Assembly: GCA_963787045.1 (NCBI GenBank)
Contig: CAWBBR010000009.1
Span: forward strand, 124,001 to 188,000
DNA from: DATJGR01 sp963787045
GTDB taxonomy: Bacteria; Pseudomonadota; Gammaproteobacteria; Pseudomonadales; Azotimanducaceae
Length of the DNA stretch: 64,000 nucleotides
Reading direction: 5' to 3'
In this document: positions 45,767 through 55,152 of the stretch, piece after piece
Layout of the letters: every line of letters begins with the position of its first letter
Numbering within the stretch: position 1 is the stretch's first letter
Program-made: the position numbers and the translations under genes
Notes under the pieces: model-generated
Told to the model about the DNA's origin: nothing
The model's database searches: none
Seen by the model: the letters and a program-made list of their open reading frames with translations, nothing else

Positions 45767-45775
45767 GGCGATTCC

Positions 45776-46761
45776 TTAGGATCCGGTGGCGTAAACGTCG
45801 TCGAGCAGGCTCGCCGCGTCGGGGAACGGGCTGTCTTCGGCGAACTTGATGCCGTCTTTGACCTGCTGCTGCACTTCCTCGTGAATGGCCTCGACCTTCT
45901 TCTTCGTCAGCACGCCTTGCTCGGCGAGACGCGCTTCGAACAGCGTGATCGGGTCGCGCAGCATCCATTGCCGCACTTCGTCGTCGGTGCGGTACGTCAG
46001 ACCCATGCCGCGGACGCCGACGTGGTCGTAGAAACGATACGTCTTGCATTCGAGCAGCGTCGGACCCGCCGCCTTTGCGCGCCCGTTCGACGGCCTCGCC
46101 CGCGGCTTCGTAGACGGCGATGACGTCCATCCCGTCGACGACGACGCCGGGCATGCCGTAGCCGGCGGCGCGGTCGGCGACGTCGACGATCGCCTGGTGG
46201 TTCGCCTGCGGCGTGAACTCGCCGTAGCCGTTGTTCTCGCAGACGAAGAATCGCCGGCAGCTTGTAGAGCGCCGGCCATGTTCGCCGCTTCGTGGAACGA
46301 GCCGTCGTTCGACGCGCCGTCGCCGAAGAACGCGCACCGCCACGTTCTTCGTTTTCTTGAATTTCTGCGAGAACGCCGCGCCGATGGCGATCGGCGGACC
46401 ACCGCCGACGATGCCGTTCGCGCCGAGCATGCCGAGGTCCAGGTCGCAGATGTGCATGCTGCCGCCTTTGCCCTTGCAGTAGCCGGTGGCGCGGCCGAAC
46501 AGCTCGGCGAACATGCGATCGAACTCGCCGCCTTTCGCGATGAGGTGACCGTGACCGCGGTGCGTGCTGGTGATCTGGTCGTCGTTGGTCAGGTGCACCA
46601 TCACGCCGGCGGCGACCGCTTCCTGCGCCGACGTAAAGGTGCAATGCACCGGGAATCTTGCCGGCTTCCATCAGCTTGCCGGCCTCCTCTTCGAAGACGC
46701 GGATGCGGACCATGCGGCGGTGAATATCGAGCAGGACTTTGTTGTTCGGTTGCTTCGCCAA
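45776..46761 (-). CDS. 2-oxoacid/acetoin dehydrogenase E1 alpha subunit (at least four frameshifts)
   Basis: The likely start is TTG 46761, seven bases after GGGGAG: LAKQPNNKVLLDIHRRMVRI. Pieces in different frames line up as one protein: RVFEEEAGKLMEAGKIPGALH, VHLTNDDQITSTHRGHGH, GKGGSMHICDLDLGMLGANG, FFGDGASNDGSFHEAANMA (the GDGxxN thiamine-diphosphate motif), VCENNGYGEFTP, LLECKTYRFYDHVG and a C-terminal EEVQQQVKDGIKFAEDSPFP. Single-base corrections near 46620, 46330, 46275, 46255 and 46070 restore it. About 325 residues, normal for the family. The density of breaks with no loss of conserved blocks argues for sequence error. Confidence 0.8.
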
Positions 46762-46915
46762 AACCGTCTCCCCTGATTGTTTTGGTTTGGAGCGCAATCT
46801 TATGCGCGTTGGTCGGTCGCGCGCCACCGTTACGCCGCTTCGCAGGATCTCGCGCACTTCCCTCGTCAACGGCCGCGGGCTACTCTCGTTTTCGAATACG
46901 ACACACGCGAACACG

Positions 46916-47686
46916 ATGCCCGGAAGTCCCATTCAGCCGATTCGACCCGCAGCCAGCGTCATCCTCGCGCGCGATATCGATCCCGGTTTCGAGATCCTGA
47001 TGTTGCGTCGCACCGCTCAAGCGGCATTTGCCGGCGGCATGTACGTGTTCCCTGGCGGCCGCGTCGACGGAGACGATCACCTGCACGTTTACGACGCGCT
47101 GCGTCGTGGACCTGACGACGCGCAGGCGCCGCAACAACACGCGCTCGGCGCGGAATGGCGCGGCTTCTGGATCGCCGGAATCCGCGAGAGCTTCGAAGAG
47201 GCCGGTGTACTGCTCGCTTACGATCGAGACGGTGCGTTGCTCGAGTTGCACGACGAGGGTCTCAAGCAGCGCTTCGACGACTATCGCCACGCGCTGCATC
47301 GCGGCGAACTCGCGCTCGACGAGATCTGCGTTCGCGAAGGTCTGACGCTGGCGATCGACCGCATGCACTTTCTGAATCGCTGGATCACACCGGAAGGACG
47401 TCCGCGCCGGTTCGACACGCGTTTCTTCATCGCAGAAGCGCCGGCGAAGCAGCACGGTCGCCACGACGAATACGAAACCGTCGATTCGTTGTGGATCAGC
47501 CCGGCCGATGCGCTGGTGCGCAACGACCGCGGCGACTTTGGTTTGATGTCGGTGACGCGCCGCCAGCTCGAGATACTGGCCGGATTCGGAACGATGCGTG
47601 CGCTGCACGATCTGATGCGGACCGAGCGCGCGTTTCCGACCCACCGGCCGGTGTTGTCGGCGGCGGCATTGGACAGCGAAGGTTGA
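46916..47686 (+). CDS. Nudix hydrolase family protein
   Basis: A 256-residue intact protein. RPAASVILARD and FEILMLRRTAQAAFAGGMYVFPGG lead to the Nudix helix GIRESFEEAGVLL (REUxEExGU). The size and MYVFPGGRVDGDD pattern resemble the NUDT19-like/CoA-diphosphatase branch that often sits with acyl-CoA genes. Likely cleaves a nucleoside diphosphate linked compound such as an acyl-CoA; specificity unknown. It is divergent from the dehydrogenase operon across about 150 bases. Confidence 0.83.
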   Translation: MPGSPIQPIRPAASVILARDIDPGFEILMLRRTAQAAFAGGMYVFPGGRVDGDDHLHVYDALRRGPDDAQAPQQHALGAEWRGFWIAGIRESFEEAGVLLAYDRDGALLELHDEGLKQRFDDYRHALHRGELALDEICVREGLTLAIDRMHFLNRWITPEGRPRRFDTRFFIAEAPAKQHGRHDEYETVDSLWISPADALVRNDRGDFGLMSVTRRQLEILAGFGTMRALHDLMRTERAFPTHRPVLSAAALDSEG

Positions 47687-47770
47687 GTCTTGAACCGTTT
47701 GGTCGATTTGCCGCACTAACGGAACATGAGACGGGTTCGGTCACGGGTGACAAGTGAGGAGACGAGACAC

Positions 47771-48451
47771 ATGACGAAACTATCGATCACTTTTGCCGCC
47801 TTGATGCTGGCGGTGGCGCCGCTCGCGTTCGGGGCCGGCAGCGGTCCGATGTCCGGCGGCGGCGATACCGGCGGTATGACGTCGGCGCCGCGCATGACGC
47901 CGCAGCAGATGGCGGCCCGCAGCTACAACGCGGGACTCAAGCACAAGGAGCGCGCGCAGGAATACGAAGCGAAAGCGGCGGAGGCGAAAGACGACAAAGA
48001 CAAACAGAAGCAGTTGTCGAAAGCGAAGGACCAGTACGAAGACTCGATCGACGACTATCGCAAGGCCATCGGGTACGACAATCGCACGTATCAGGCGATG
48101 AACGAACTCGGCTTTGCGTACCGCAAAACCGGCAACTACGAGGACGCGGTGAAAGCGTACAACGCGGCGCTCGCCGTCAAATCCGACTTCGCGCCGGCGA
48201 TCGAGTATCGCGGCGAAGCGTATCTCGCGCTGTCGCAGTTCAAACAGGTACAGGATGCGTATCTTGCGCTGGTGCGCGCCGATCAGGATCAGGCCGCGGC
48301 GTTGATGCGCGCCATGGAGGCGTGGCTGAACACGCACCAGGAAAATTCGACGGCCGACGCAAAAGCGTTCAGCGACTGGGTGCTGGAGCGCAAGGCGGTT
48401 GCGGTGAATACGGTGTCGCTGTCGACGAACAACGTCCGCCCCTGGAATTGA
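47771..48451 (+). CDS. Secreted TPR-repeat protein
   Basis: A 226-residue protein from ATG 47771 with a signal peptide (LSITFAALMLAVAPLAFGAG), then a Gly/Met-rich linker. After a lysine-rich helix (KHKERAQEYEAKAAEAKDDK) come about three tetratricopeptide-like repeats (SIDDYRKAIGYDNRTYQAMN, ELGFAYRKTGNYEDAVKAYN, PAIEYRGEAYLALSQFKQVQ). Probably a periplasmic protein-binding scaffold; partner unknown. It precedes the diheme peroxidase gene in the same direction. Confidence 0.78.
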   Translation: MTKLSITFAALMLAVAPLAFGAGSGPMSGGGDTGGMTSAPRMTPQQMAARSYNAGLKHKERAQEYEAKAAEAKDDKDKQKQLSKAKDQYEDSIDDYRKAIGYDNRTYQAMNELGFAYRKTGNYEDAVKAYNAALAVKSDFAPAIEYRGEAYLALSQFKQVQDAYLALVRADQDQAAALMRAMEAWLNTHQENSTADAKAFSDWVLERKAVAVNTVSLSTNNVRPWN

Positions 48452-48527
48452 TCTGCCGCTCGTTGGCTCGCGCCCCTTAGTCCGCTCAATAGGACTTTGC
48501 TGGGCGCTGCTCGTCGGCTGTGCGTGC

Positions 48528-49574
48528 TTGTTCGGAAACGCATCGGCCGACGAGTACCAATGGAGGCTGCCGACCGGCCTGCGGCCACCGCCGGTGCCCG
48601 CGGAAAATCCAATGACCGCCGCGAAGGTCGCGCTCGGCGAACGCCTGTTCGCCGACGGGCGATTATCGGTGACAGGAACCTACAGTTGCGCGAGCTGCCA
48701 CGTGCCGGCGCTCGCGTTCACCGACGGCAGGCGCACGGCGATCGGCGCGACCGGTGAACATCACACCCGCAACACGCCGACGCTGATCAACGTCGCGTAT
48801 GCAGCGACGTTCAGCTGGGCTGACCCCTCATTGACGTCGTTGGAGGAGCAACACCGCGTGCCGATGTTCAATCACACGCCGGTGGAACTGGGTCTGGATC
48901 AGGTCTTGCCGGAGCGGTTGGCCGCCTTGAATGCCGATGCGTCGCTCGTACCGCTGCAACGGGCGGCGTTTCCCGACGCCGATCCGCAGCTCACGCTGGA
49001 TCAGGTCGTACAGGCGATCGCGAGTTACGTGCGGACGCTGATCTCCGCCGACTCGGCATTCGATCGCTACCTGTATTGGGGCGAAGAGACGATGACGCCC
49101 GACGCAAGACGCGGCATGAAGCTGTTCTTCTCGGAACGCACGAACTGTTCGTTGTGCCACGCGAGCTTCAATCTGTCGGGCCCGGTGCGGCAGCAGGGCG
49201 TCGTCGACCCGCTGCCGGTATTCCACAACACCGGTCTCTACAACGTCGGCGGCACCGGCCGTTATCCCGATCCGGGGCTCGAAGCGCACACGCACCGTGC
49301 GGCCGACATGGGCGCATTCCGTGCGCCGACGCTGCGTAACGTGGCGGTCACCGCACCGTACATGCACGACGGCAGCATCGCGACCCTCGCGGAAGTGATC
49401 GAGTTCTACGACGCCGGCGGACGCAACATCGAGGCGGGACCCGACGCCGGCGACGGACGCGTCAATCCGTTCAAGCGCAAGGAGATCCACGCGCTCGATC
49501 TCAGCGCGCAGGAGAAACTGGACCTCGTTGCGTTTCTGCAGAGCCTCACGGATACGAAGTATCTCGCGCGCTGA
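48528..49574 (+). CDS. Diheme cytochrome c peroxidase/MauG-family protein
   Basis: Two heme c sites, CASCH (54-58) and CSLCH (207-211, numbered from TTG 48528), with PALAFTDGRRTAIG, RNTPTLINVAY, GMKLFFSERTN and FRAPTLRNVAVTAPYMHDG are those of bacterial cytochrome c peroxidases and MauG relatives. TTG 48528 is only the first usual start codon: the in-frame sequence just upstream (GLCWALLVGCACLFG) looks like a signal with a lipobox (LVGC), so the true start probably lies at about 48450-48490 and is unclear. Periplasmic, perhaps lipid-anchored. It reduces hydrogen peroxide or oxidises a protein partner. Confidence 0.82.
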   Translation: MFGNASADEYQWRLPTGLRPPPVPAENPMTAAKVALGERLFADGRLSVTGTYSCASCHVPALAFTDGRRTAIGATGEHHTRNTPTLINVAYAATFSWADPSLTSLEEQHRVPMFNHTPVELGLDQVLPERLAALNADASLVPLQRAAFPDADPQLTLDQVVQAIASYVRTLISADSAFDRYLYWGEETMTPDARRGMKLFFSERTNCSLCHASFNLSGPVRQQGVVDPLPVFHNTGLYNVGGTGRYPDPGLEAHTHRAADMGAFRAPTLRNVAVTAPYMHDGSIATLAEVIEFYDAGGRNIEAGPDAGDGRVNPFKRKEIHALDLSAQEKLDLVAFLQSLTDTKYLAR

Positions 49575-49625
49575 TGCCGCACGCGGCGCGCTAGACTCGT
49601 GCGCGGAAACGGCCGGGAGACTCGG

Positions 49626-50509
49626 GTGAGCAGCCCGCTAAACGCGCAACAGCAACTACTCACGCAACGAATCGTCGCTGCGCTGCGCAGTGAACCAACT
49701 GTCGCCGCGGTCGCGTTGGGTGGCTCCTTTGCGCGTGGCCATGCCACCAGCACATCCGACGTGGACCTGGTGCTGTTCTACGACGAGTCGCAGCCGCCGG
49801 TGCCGGCGCGCCTCAACGACATCGTGGCGGCGTTGGCGCCCGACGCGGCGCCAGTCTTCACACAAATCGGCGAGTGGGGACCGTGGGTGAATGGCGGCGC
49901 CTGGCTCAGCTTTGCGGGCCAGCGGGTCGACGTGCTGTATCGCAATCTGCAACAGTGCCAGCGCGTGCTCGATGATTGCAGCGAAGGCGCCTGGGAACTG
50001 CACTGGGCTCAGCAGCCGCCGTACGGTTACTTCAGCCCGACATTCGTCGAGGAACTCGACATCTGCGAGCCGTTGTTCGATCGCAGCCGGACGCTCGCGC
50101 ATCTGCGCGCGCAGGCGCAGGTGTATCCCGACGCGTTGCGACGCCGCGTCGTGCAGGATTTCCTTTGGAGCATCGAATTCAATCTCAGCGCGTTCATACC
50201 GAAGTACGTTGCGGTTGCCGACGCGTATGGTTTCGCCGGTTGCGCATCGCGCGTCTGCTTCCAGCTGGTGCAGGTCATCCATGCGCTGAATCGACGGTGG
50301 CCGCCGCCGGACCGGGTGGCGTTGCATCGCGCCGCTTCGCTATCGATGCGGCCGGCCGAACTTCGCAACGCGCGTGCAGGGCGTGCTCGCCGACCTTGGC
50401 GCCAGCGCGGCGGCGCAAACGGAGAGCGGCAGCGCAACTGCACGAGTTGTGGCAGGAGACGGTGCGCCTCAGTGGCGATCTGTACGTGCCGAGAATGTTG
50501 CCGACTTAG
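49626..50509 (+). CDS. Nucleotidyltransferase-fold protein (two frameshifts)
   Basis: GTG 49626 (or 49599) starts a protein with the polymerase-beta-type motif LGGSFARGHATSTSDVDLVLFY, the GSx(n)SDxDL metal-binding signature shared with aminoglycoside nucleotidyltransferases and MNT toxin-antitoxin proteins. FVEELDICEPLFDRS and a helical C-terminal part (FLWSIEFNLSAFIPKYVAVAD) follow. The end is broken twice (about 50340 and 50420), with VQGVLADLG and then LHELWQETVRLSGDLYVPR reading to the stop at 50509. No HEPN partner lies next to it, so it looks like a stand-alone transferase of unknown substrate. Confidence 0.72.
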
Positions 50510-50521
50510 GACGCCGTACTC

Positions 50522-53500
50522 TCACCACGTATCGACGCACGGTCGTTTCTTGCCGGTTCGAGCCGGCGGTGGCGGGGATGCCTTCAGGCCCGCAACCACC
50601 CAACGGCGCGACTCCATCGGATCGATTACGTCGTCGATCTCGAAGTGCGACGCGACGTTGACGCCTTTGCCGCGTTCATACATCCGCTCGACCATTTCTT
50701 CGTAGGTTTTCGTGCGCTCTGCCGGATCTTCGATCGCCGCCAGTTCGTTGCGATAGCCGAGTTTGACCGCGCCTTCGAGCCCCATGCCCCCGAACTCGCC
50801 CGTTGGCCACGACACTGCGAAGAACGGCGCCTTGAAACTGCCGCCGGCCATCGCCTGCGCGCCGAGGCCGTACGACTTGCGCAGAACGACGGTGAAGAAC
50901 GGCACGGTGATCGACGAACCCGTCACGAACATGCGCGACGCGTGGCGTACCAGCGCGGTCTTCTCGATCTCGGGGCCGACCATGATGCCGGGACAGTCGC
51001 ACAGGAACAGCAACGGGATGTCGAACGCATCGCACAGCTGCATGAAGCGCGTTGCTTTGTCGGCACCGGGGCTGTCGATCGCGCCGGCGAGGTGCGTCGG
51101 ATTGTTCGCGATCACGCCGATCGGCCGACCCTCGATGCGAATGAACGCCGTCACGATGCCGTGGCCGAAGCCGCGGCGGATCTCGAGCATCGAGTCCGTG
51201 TCGGCCAGCGTCTCGATCACTTTGCGCACGTCGTACACGCGCAAACGATTCTCCGGAATCGCCGATCGCAGCAAGCGCTGATCGGCGCAGGTCCATTCCT
51301 TCACCGGTCCCTGGAAGTAGCTCAGGTATTTCTTCGCCACGGCGACCGCTTCGACCTCGTCCTTCACCGCGATGTCGACGGTGCCGTTCGGCACCTGCAC
51401 GCTCATCGGACCGACCTCTTCGGGGCGGAACACCCCGAGGCCGCCGCCTTCGATCATCGCCGGCCCCCCAACGCCGATGTTGGAGCCTTCGGTTGCGATC
51501 ACCACGTCGCAACAGCCGAGCAGCACGGCGTTGCCGGCGAAACACCGCCCGGACGTGATGCCGATCAGCGGCACCAGACCCGACAACGCGCCGAAATACT
51601 TGAACGCCATGACGTCGAGCCCTGCGACGCCGAGGCCGTCGGTATCGCCGGGTCGGCCGCCGCCGCCTTCGGTGAAGAACACGACCGGCAGGCGGGAATG
51701 CTGCGCGATCTCGAACAGACGGTCTTTCTTGCGATGGTTCTGCGCGCCCTGCGTACCGGCGAGCACGGTGTAGTCGTACGACAACACCGCGCAACGCGCG
51801 TGGGTTTCGTCGAACAGGTGGCCGTTGACACTGCCGACGCCCGCGACCATCCCGTCGGCCGGCGTTTTCTCGATCAGATCCTGAATCGACCGACGACGGC
51901 GTTGGGCGGCGACCACCAGCGGTCCGTATTCGATGAACGAGCCCGCGTCGACCAGATCGTCGATGTTCTCGCGCGTGGTGCGGTGGCCGGTTTTGCGCCG
52001 CCGCGCCACTGCGTCGGGCCGTCGGTCGTCGAGACCGATGGCGTGACGATCCAGCGCTTCGGCCAGGTCCGGCCGCACGGCGGCAAGGTCCACGTCGGCT
52101 GCGCCCTCGTCGTGATGGCCCGCATCGTCGGCAGCGTCGAGCAATACCAGCAGACGACCTTCGAATACGGCGTCGCCTGCGGACACCGCTAACGACTGCA
52201 CCGTGCCGCTGGCCGGTGCCGCGATCACGTGCTCCATCTTCATCGCTTCCATGACCAGCAGCTGCTGGCCTTTCCGAACGCTGGCACCGATCTCTACGTC
52301 GATCGCGATGATCGTGCCTTGCAGCGGCGCGCGCAGCGCGATGCTGCCGTCTGGTACGTCGGCTTCCTCGATCGGCGTGTGGGTCGCGGCGGTTTCGGTT
52401 TTGCCGTGTGTCAGTACGGCGAGCGGGTCGCGGTTGTCCACGCGCGCGCCGGCCAACCCGGTGGCGCGGGCATCGCCGCCCGGTAGTGCTGCCGACGCAA
52501 TCGCGGCAGCACTGCGCGCGAGCACGGCCGCCTGATGTTCGACAAAACGCGTCGATACGCGGTTGGCGACGACATCCGGATGCGCCAGCAGGGCGCGCAG
52601 GAAAGCAAGGTTCGTCGCCACGCCTCCGATCGCGAACTCACCGAGCGCGCGGCGCGCCCGAGCGAGCACGTCGGCGAACTCGTTCGATGCGCTGTGCACG
52701 ATGACTTTCGCGAGCAGCGAGTCGTAGTTCGGGCTCGTGGTGTAACCGGAGTAGCCGAACGTGTCGACGCGTACGCCGGGACCATTCGGCGGTGCGAATG
52801 TCGTTAGCGTGCCGCCGGCGGGTTTTGCATCGCCGGCCTCGGTCATCGTCTCCATGTTCACGCGCGCCTGCAGCGCGTAGCCGCGCGGCTTCGGTACCGC
52901 GTCGCGTGAGAGATGCAACTCGCGCAGCGTGGCGCCGCCGGCGATCCGGATCTGTGTTTTCACGAGATCTACGCCGGTAACTTCTTCGGTGACGGTGTGT
53001 TCGACCTGCAGGCGCGGGTTCGCTTCGATGAAGACGATGCGCGGCGAGCGCGTGTCGGCGCCTTCGACCAGGAACTCGAGCGTGCCGAGGCTGCGATAAT
53101 GAGCCGCATCGGCGATGCGCAGCGCGGCGTCGATGAGCGACGCGCGCGACGCGTCGGTGAGCGAAGGACTCGGCGCCACCTCGACGATCTTCTGATGGCG
53201 CCGTTGCAACGTGCACTCGCGTTCCCAGAGATGGCTGACGTCGGTGCCGTCGCCGACGATTTGCACTTCGATGTGGCGTGCGTCGGTCAGCAGTTCTTCC
53301 GCATACAGCCGCGCGTCGCCGAACGACGATTGCGCTTCGGAGGCGCACCGCTTGAACGCGTCTTCGAGTTCGGACGCCGCGGCGACGACGCGCATGCCGC
53401 GTCCGCCGCCGCCGGCAACCGCCTTGATGATCATCGCACCGCTGCGGCACGAGGCGAGGAACGCGCGCGCGGAGTCGATGTCGATCGCGGCGGCCGTTCC

Positions 53501-53908
53501 GGCCGGTACCGCAACGCCGCACTTCGCCGCGAATTCGCGGGCGCGCAGCTTGTCGCCGAACAGTTCGAGCGTGGCGGCGTCGGGACCGATGAACGTGATG
53601 CCGGCGTCGGCCAGCGCCGCAGCGAAGCGCGGGTTCTCCGCGAGAAACCCGTAACCGGGATGCACCGCATCGCAGTCGTTGGCGCGCGCGGCAGCGACCA
53701 CTGCGGCGATGTCGAGATACGCCGCAACGCCGCGCCCCGCGAGTGCGTGCGACGCATCGGCGCGCGCGACGTGCAGCGAACGCGCGTCGTCCGGTGCATA
53801 GACGGCGGTCGTGGCAATGTCGAGATCGTTGGCGGCGCGAATGATGCGGATGGCGATTTCGCCGCGGTTGGCGACGAGAATGCGGCGTATGGCTCGGCGA
53901 CTGCCCAT
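50522..53908 (-). CDS. Single-chain biotin-dependent acyl-CoA carboxylase
   Basis: An unbroken 1128-residue protein that joins all three carboxylase functions. Residues 1-460 are biotin carboxylase (RRILVANRGEIAIRII, GGGGRGM 167-172, FIEANPRLQVEHTVTE). 520-590 is the biotinyl domain with Lys557 in EAMKMEH. About 620-1110 is the carboxyltransferase (DLVDAGSFIEYGP, VLSYDYTVLAGTQG, GGRPGDTDG, IGVIANNPTHLAGAID, CDCPGIMVGPEIE, ESRRWV). Separate subunits are usual in proteobacteria; single-chain enzymes with this domain order are known as long-chain acyl-CoA carboxylases. It should carboxylate an acyl-CoA at the alpha carbon in the cytoplasm. It lies near acyl-CoA dehydrogenase and PhyH genes. Confidence 0.9.
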   Translation of the reverse strand: MGSRRAIRRILVANRGEIAIRIIRAANDLDIATTAVYAPDDARSLHVARADASHALAGRGVAAYLDIAAVVAAARANDCDAVHPGYGFLAENPRFAAALADAGITFIGPDAATLELFGDKLRAREFAAKCGVAVPAGTAAAIDIDSARAFLASCRSGAMIIKAVAGGGGRGMRVVAAASELEDAFKRCASEAQSSFGDARLYAEELLTDARHIEVQIVGDGTDVSHLWERECTLQRRHQKIVEVAPSPSLTDASRASLIDAALRIADAAHYRSLGTLEFLVEGADTRSPRIVFIEANPRLQVEHTVTEEVTGVDLVKTQIRIAGGATLRELHLSRDAVPKPRGYALQARVNMETMTEAGDAKPAGGTLTTFAPPNGPGVRVDTFGYSGYTTSPNYDSLLAKVIVHSASNEFADVLARARRALGEFAIGGVATNLAFLRALLAHPDVVANRVSTRFVEHQAAVLARSAAAIASAALPGGDARATGLAGARVDNRDPLAVLTHGKTETAATHTPIEEADVPDGSIALRAPLQGTIIAIDVEIGASVRKGQQLLVMEAMKMEHVIAAPASGTVQSLAVSAGDAVFEGRLLVLLDAADDAGHHDEGAADVDLAAVRPDLAEALDRHAIGLDDRRPDAVARRRKTGHRTTRENIDDLVDAGSFIEYGPLVVAAQRRRRSIQDLIEKTPADGMVAGVGSVNGHLFDETHARCAVLSYDYTVLAGTQGAQNHRKKDRLFEIAQHSRLPVVFFTEGGGGRPGDTDGLGVAGLDVMAFKYFGALSGLVPLIGITSGRCFAGNAVLLGCCDVVIATEGSNIGVGGPAMIEGGGLGVFRPEEVGPMSVQVPNGTVDIAVKDEVEAVAVAKKYLSYFQGPVKEWTCADQRLLRSAIPENRLRVYDVRKVIETLADTDSMLEIRRGFGHGIVTAFIRIEGRPIGVIANNPTHLAGAIDSPGADKATRFMQLCDAFDIPLLFLCDCPGIMVGPEIEKTALVRHASRMFVTGSSITVPFFTVVLRKSYGLGAQAMAGGSFKAPFFAVSWPTGEFGGMGLEGAVKLGYRNELAAIEDPAERTKTYEEMVERMYERGKGVNVASHFEIDDVIDPMESRRWVVAGLKASPPPPARTGKKRPCVDTW

Positions 53909-53985
53909 GTCTTGGATCCGTGAACGGTTAGCGTCGGGAATATACAGGAATGGTCGAGCGGCGACGCCGCGGTACCATCACGCCG

Positions 53986-54450
53986 ATGTCGATGCCGACG
54001 CTGCTTCGAATCGACGAGCGATGGGTGACGCTCGTTCTGCTGCTGATGCTGGCCGGTTGCGCCTCGCACGGACCGGCGCCGTCGCCTTATGGCGCGCAAG
54101 CGGCGGCGGTGGCGAAAGACATGGTCGGCGTCAAGTACCGCTATGGCGGCGAGTCGCCCTCGGGTTTCGATTGCAGCGGGCTTGCGTTCTACGCGTACCA
54201 GCGCGCCGGACTGACGATTCCGCGCAATTCGACCGCGCAGCAGCGCGCGGCCAAGCCGATCGACCTCGCGCAGGCGTCAGCGGGCGACCTGCTGTTCTTC
54301 GATACCAGTTGGAACCGACATCACGTCGCAATCTATCTCGGCAAAGGTCGTTTCGTGCACGCGCCATCGAAAGGCAAGAAGGTGTCGATCGACTCGCTCG
54401 ACGACGGTTATTTTCGCAAGCGCTTGACCGGCGTCGGGCGATTCGACTGA
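53986..54450 (+). CDS. NlpC/P60 family lipoprotein
   Basis: A 154-residue protein with lipoprotein signal (TLVLLLMLAGC-A). The NlpC/P60 cysteine peptidase domain shows the catalytic Cys in SGFDCSGLAFYAYQRAG, GDLLFFDT, and His in HHVAIYLGKGRFVHAPS. Such enzymes cut peptide crosslinks or stem peptides in peptidoglycan at the outer membrane face. Starts at ATG 53986 (or 53992). Divergent from the carboxylase gene. Confidence 0.88.
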   Translation: MSMPTLLRIDERWVTLVLLLMLAGCASHGPAPSPYGAQAAAVAKDMVGVKYRYGGESPSGFDCSGLAFYAYQRAGLTIPRNSTAQQRAAKPIDLAQASAGDLLFFDTSWNRHHVAIYLGKGRFVHAPSKGKKVSIDSLDDGYFRKRLTGVGRFD

Positions 54451-54451
54451 G

Positions 54452-55133
54452 TCAGCGCGCTTCGCCGGCCACCATCCACGAGTACGCGTCTTCGAGCACC
54501 GGTTTGTCGGCGCTGCCGCCTTCGCCGACCATCACGACGCCGGGGTCGCAGTAGCGCAGATACAGCGCCACGCGCGCGGTGTCGGTGAGATTCGGCAACG
54601 AACGATGCAGCAGCAGGCCGCCGAACAGCACCGCGTCACCTGCGCGCATCGGCAGCGCAACGCCGGGTTCGTCGATCACGACACCGCGTAGCGCGCCAAC
54701 GCCGTCGTGTTGCTGCAGTCCGCGTTGCTCCGAACGCGGCAACACCCAGAGGCAGCCGTTGTCGAGCGTGCAGTCGTCGAGCGCGATCCACACCGTGAGA
54801 TCGAGCGGCGGTTCGAGTCGACCATAGCCGCTGTCCTGGTGCCACGGCACGTCTGTACGCGCCTTGGGATCGGCGATGCTTGATGATGTACTGCTGATGG
54901 GTGAAGCAGACGTTCGGGCCGAGCAGTTCGACGGCGAGATCGACTTGTGGTCCGCGTGTGACGAAATCGCGCAGCAGCGCCGAGCGATGTATCAGCTGTG
55001 TGTCGACCGCGAGACCGCGCTGGCGCGACGCGAAGCGAAACGCCTCGTCGCGCAACCGCGCACACGTGGCCGGTTCGATCATCCGTTCGACGACGAGGTA
55101 GCCGTCGGCGGCATAGCGTGCGCGATCGAGCAT
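54452..55133 (-). CDS. PhyH-family dioxygenase (one frameshift)
   Basis: ATG 55133 gives MLDRARYAADGYLVVERMIE and a helical N-terminus (CARLRDEAFRFASRQRG). Near 54880 an extra C breaks the frame; removing it joins QQYIIKHADPKARTDV to PWHQDSGYG, which has the His-x-Asp iron pair, then NGCLWVLPRSEQRG and FGGLLLHRSLPN with the distal His. About 227 residues. Substrate unknown. It converges with the NlpC/P60 gene two bases apart. This is the third PhyH-like gene in the window, and it differs from the PhnY*-like one around the second histidine. Confidence 0.78.
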
Positions 55134-55152
55134 TCGTCAGTTCAGAATCGGG

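Noticed and set aside
49626..50509. MNT/HEPN toxin-antitoxin system
   Set aside because: The nucleotidyltransferase motif fits, but the protein is about twice the size of an MNT antitoxin and no HEPN gene adjoins it.
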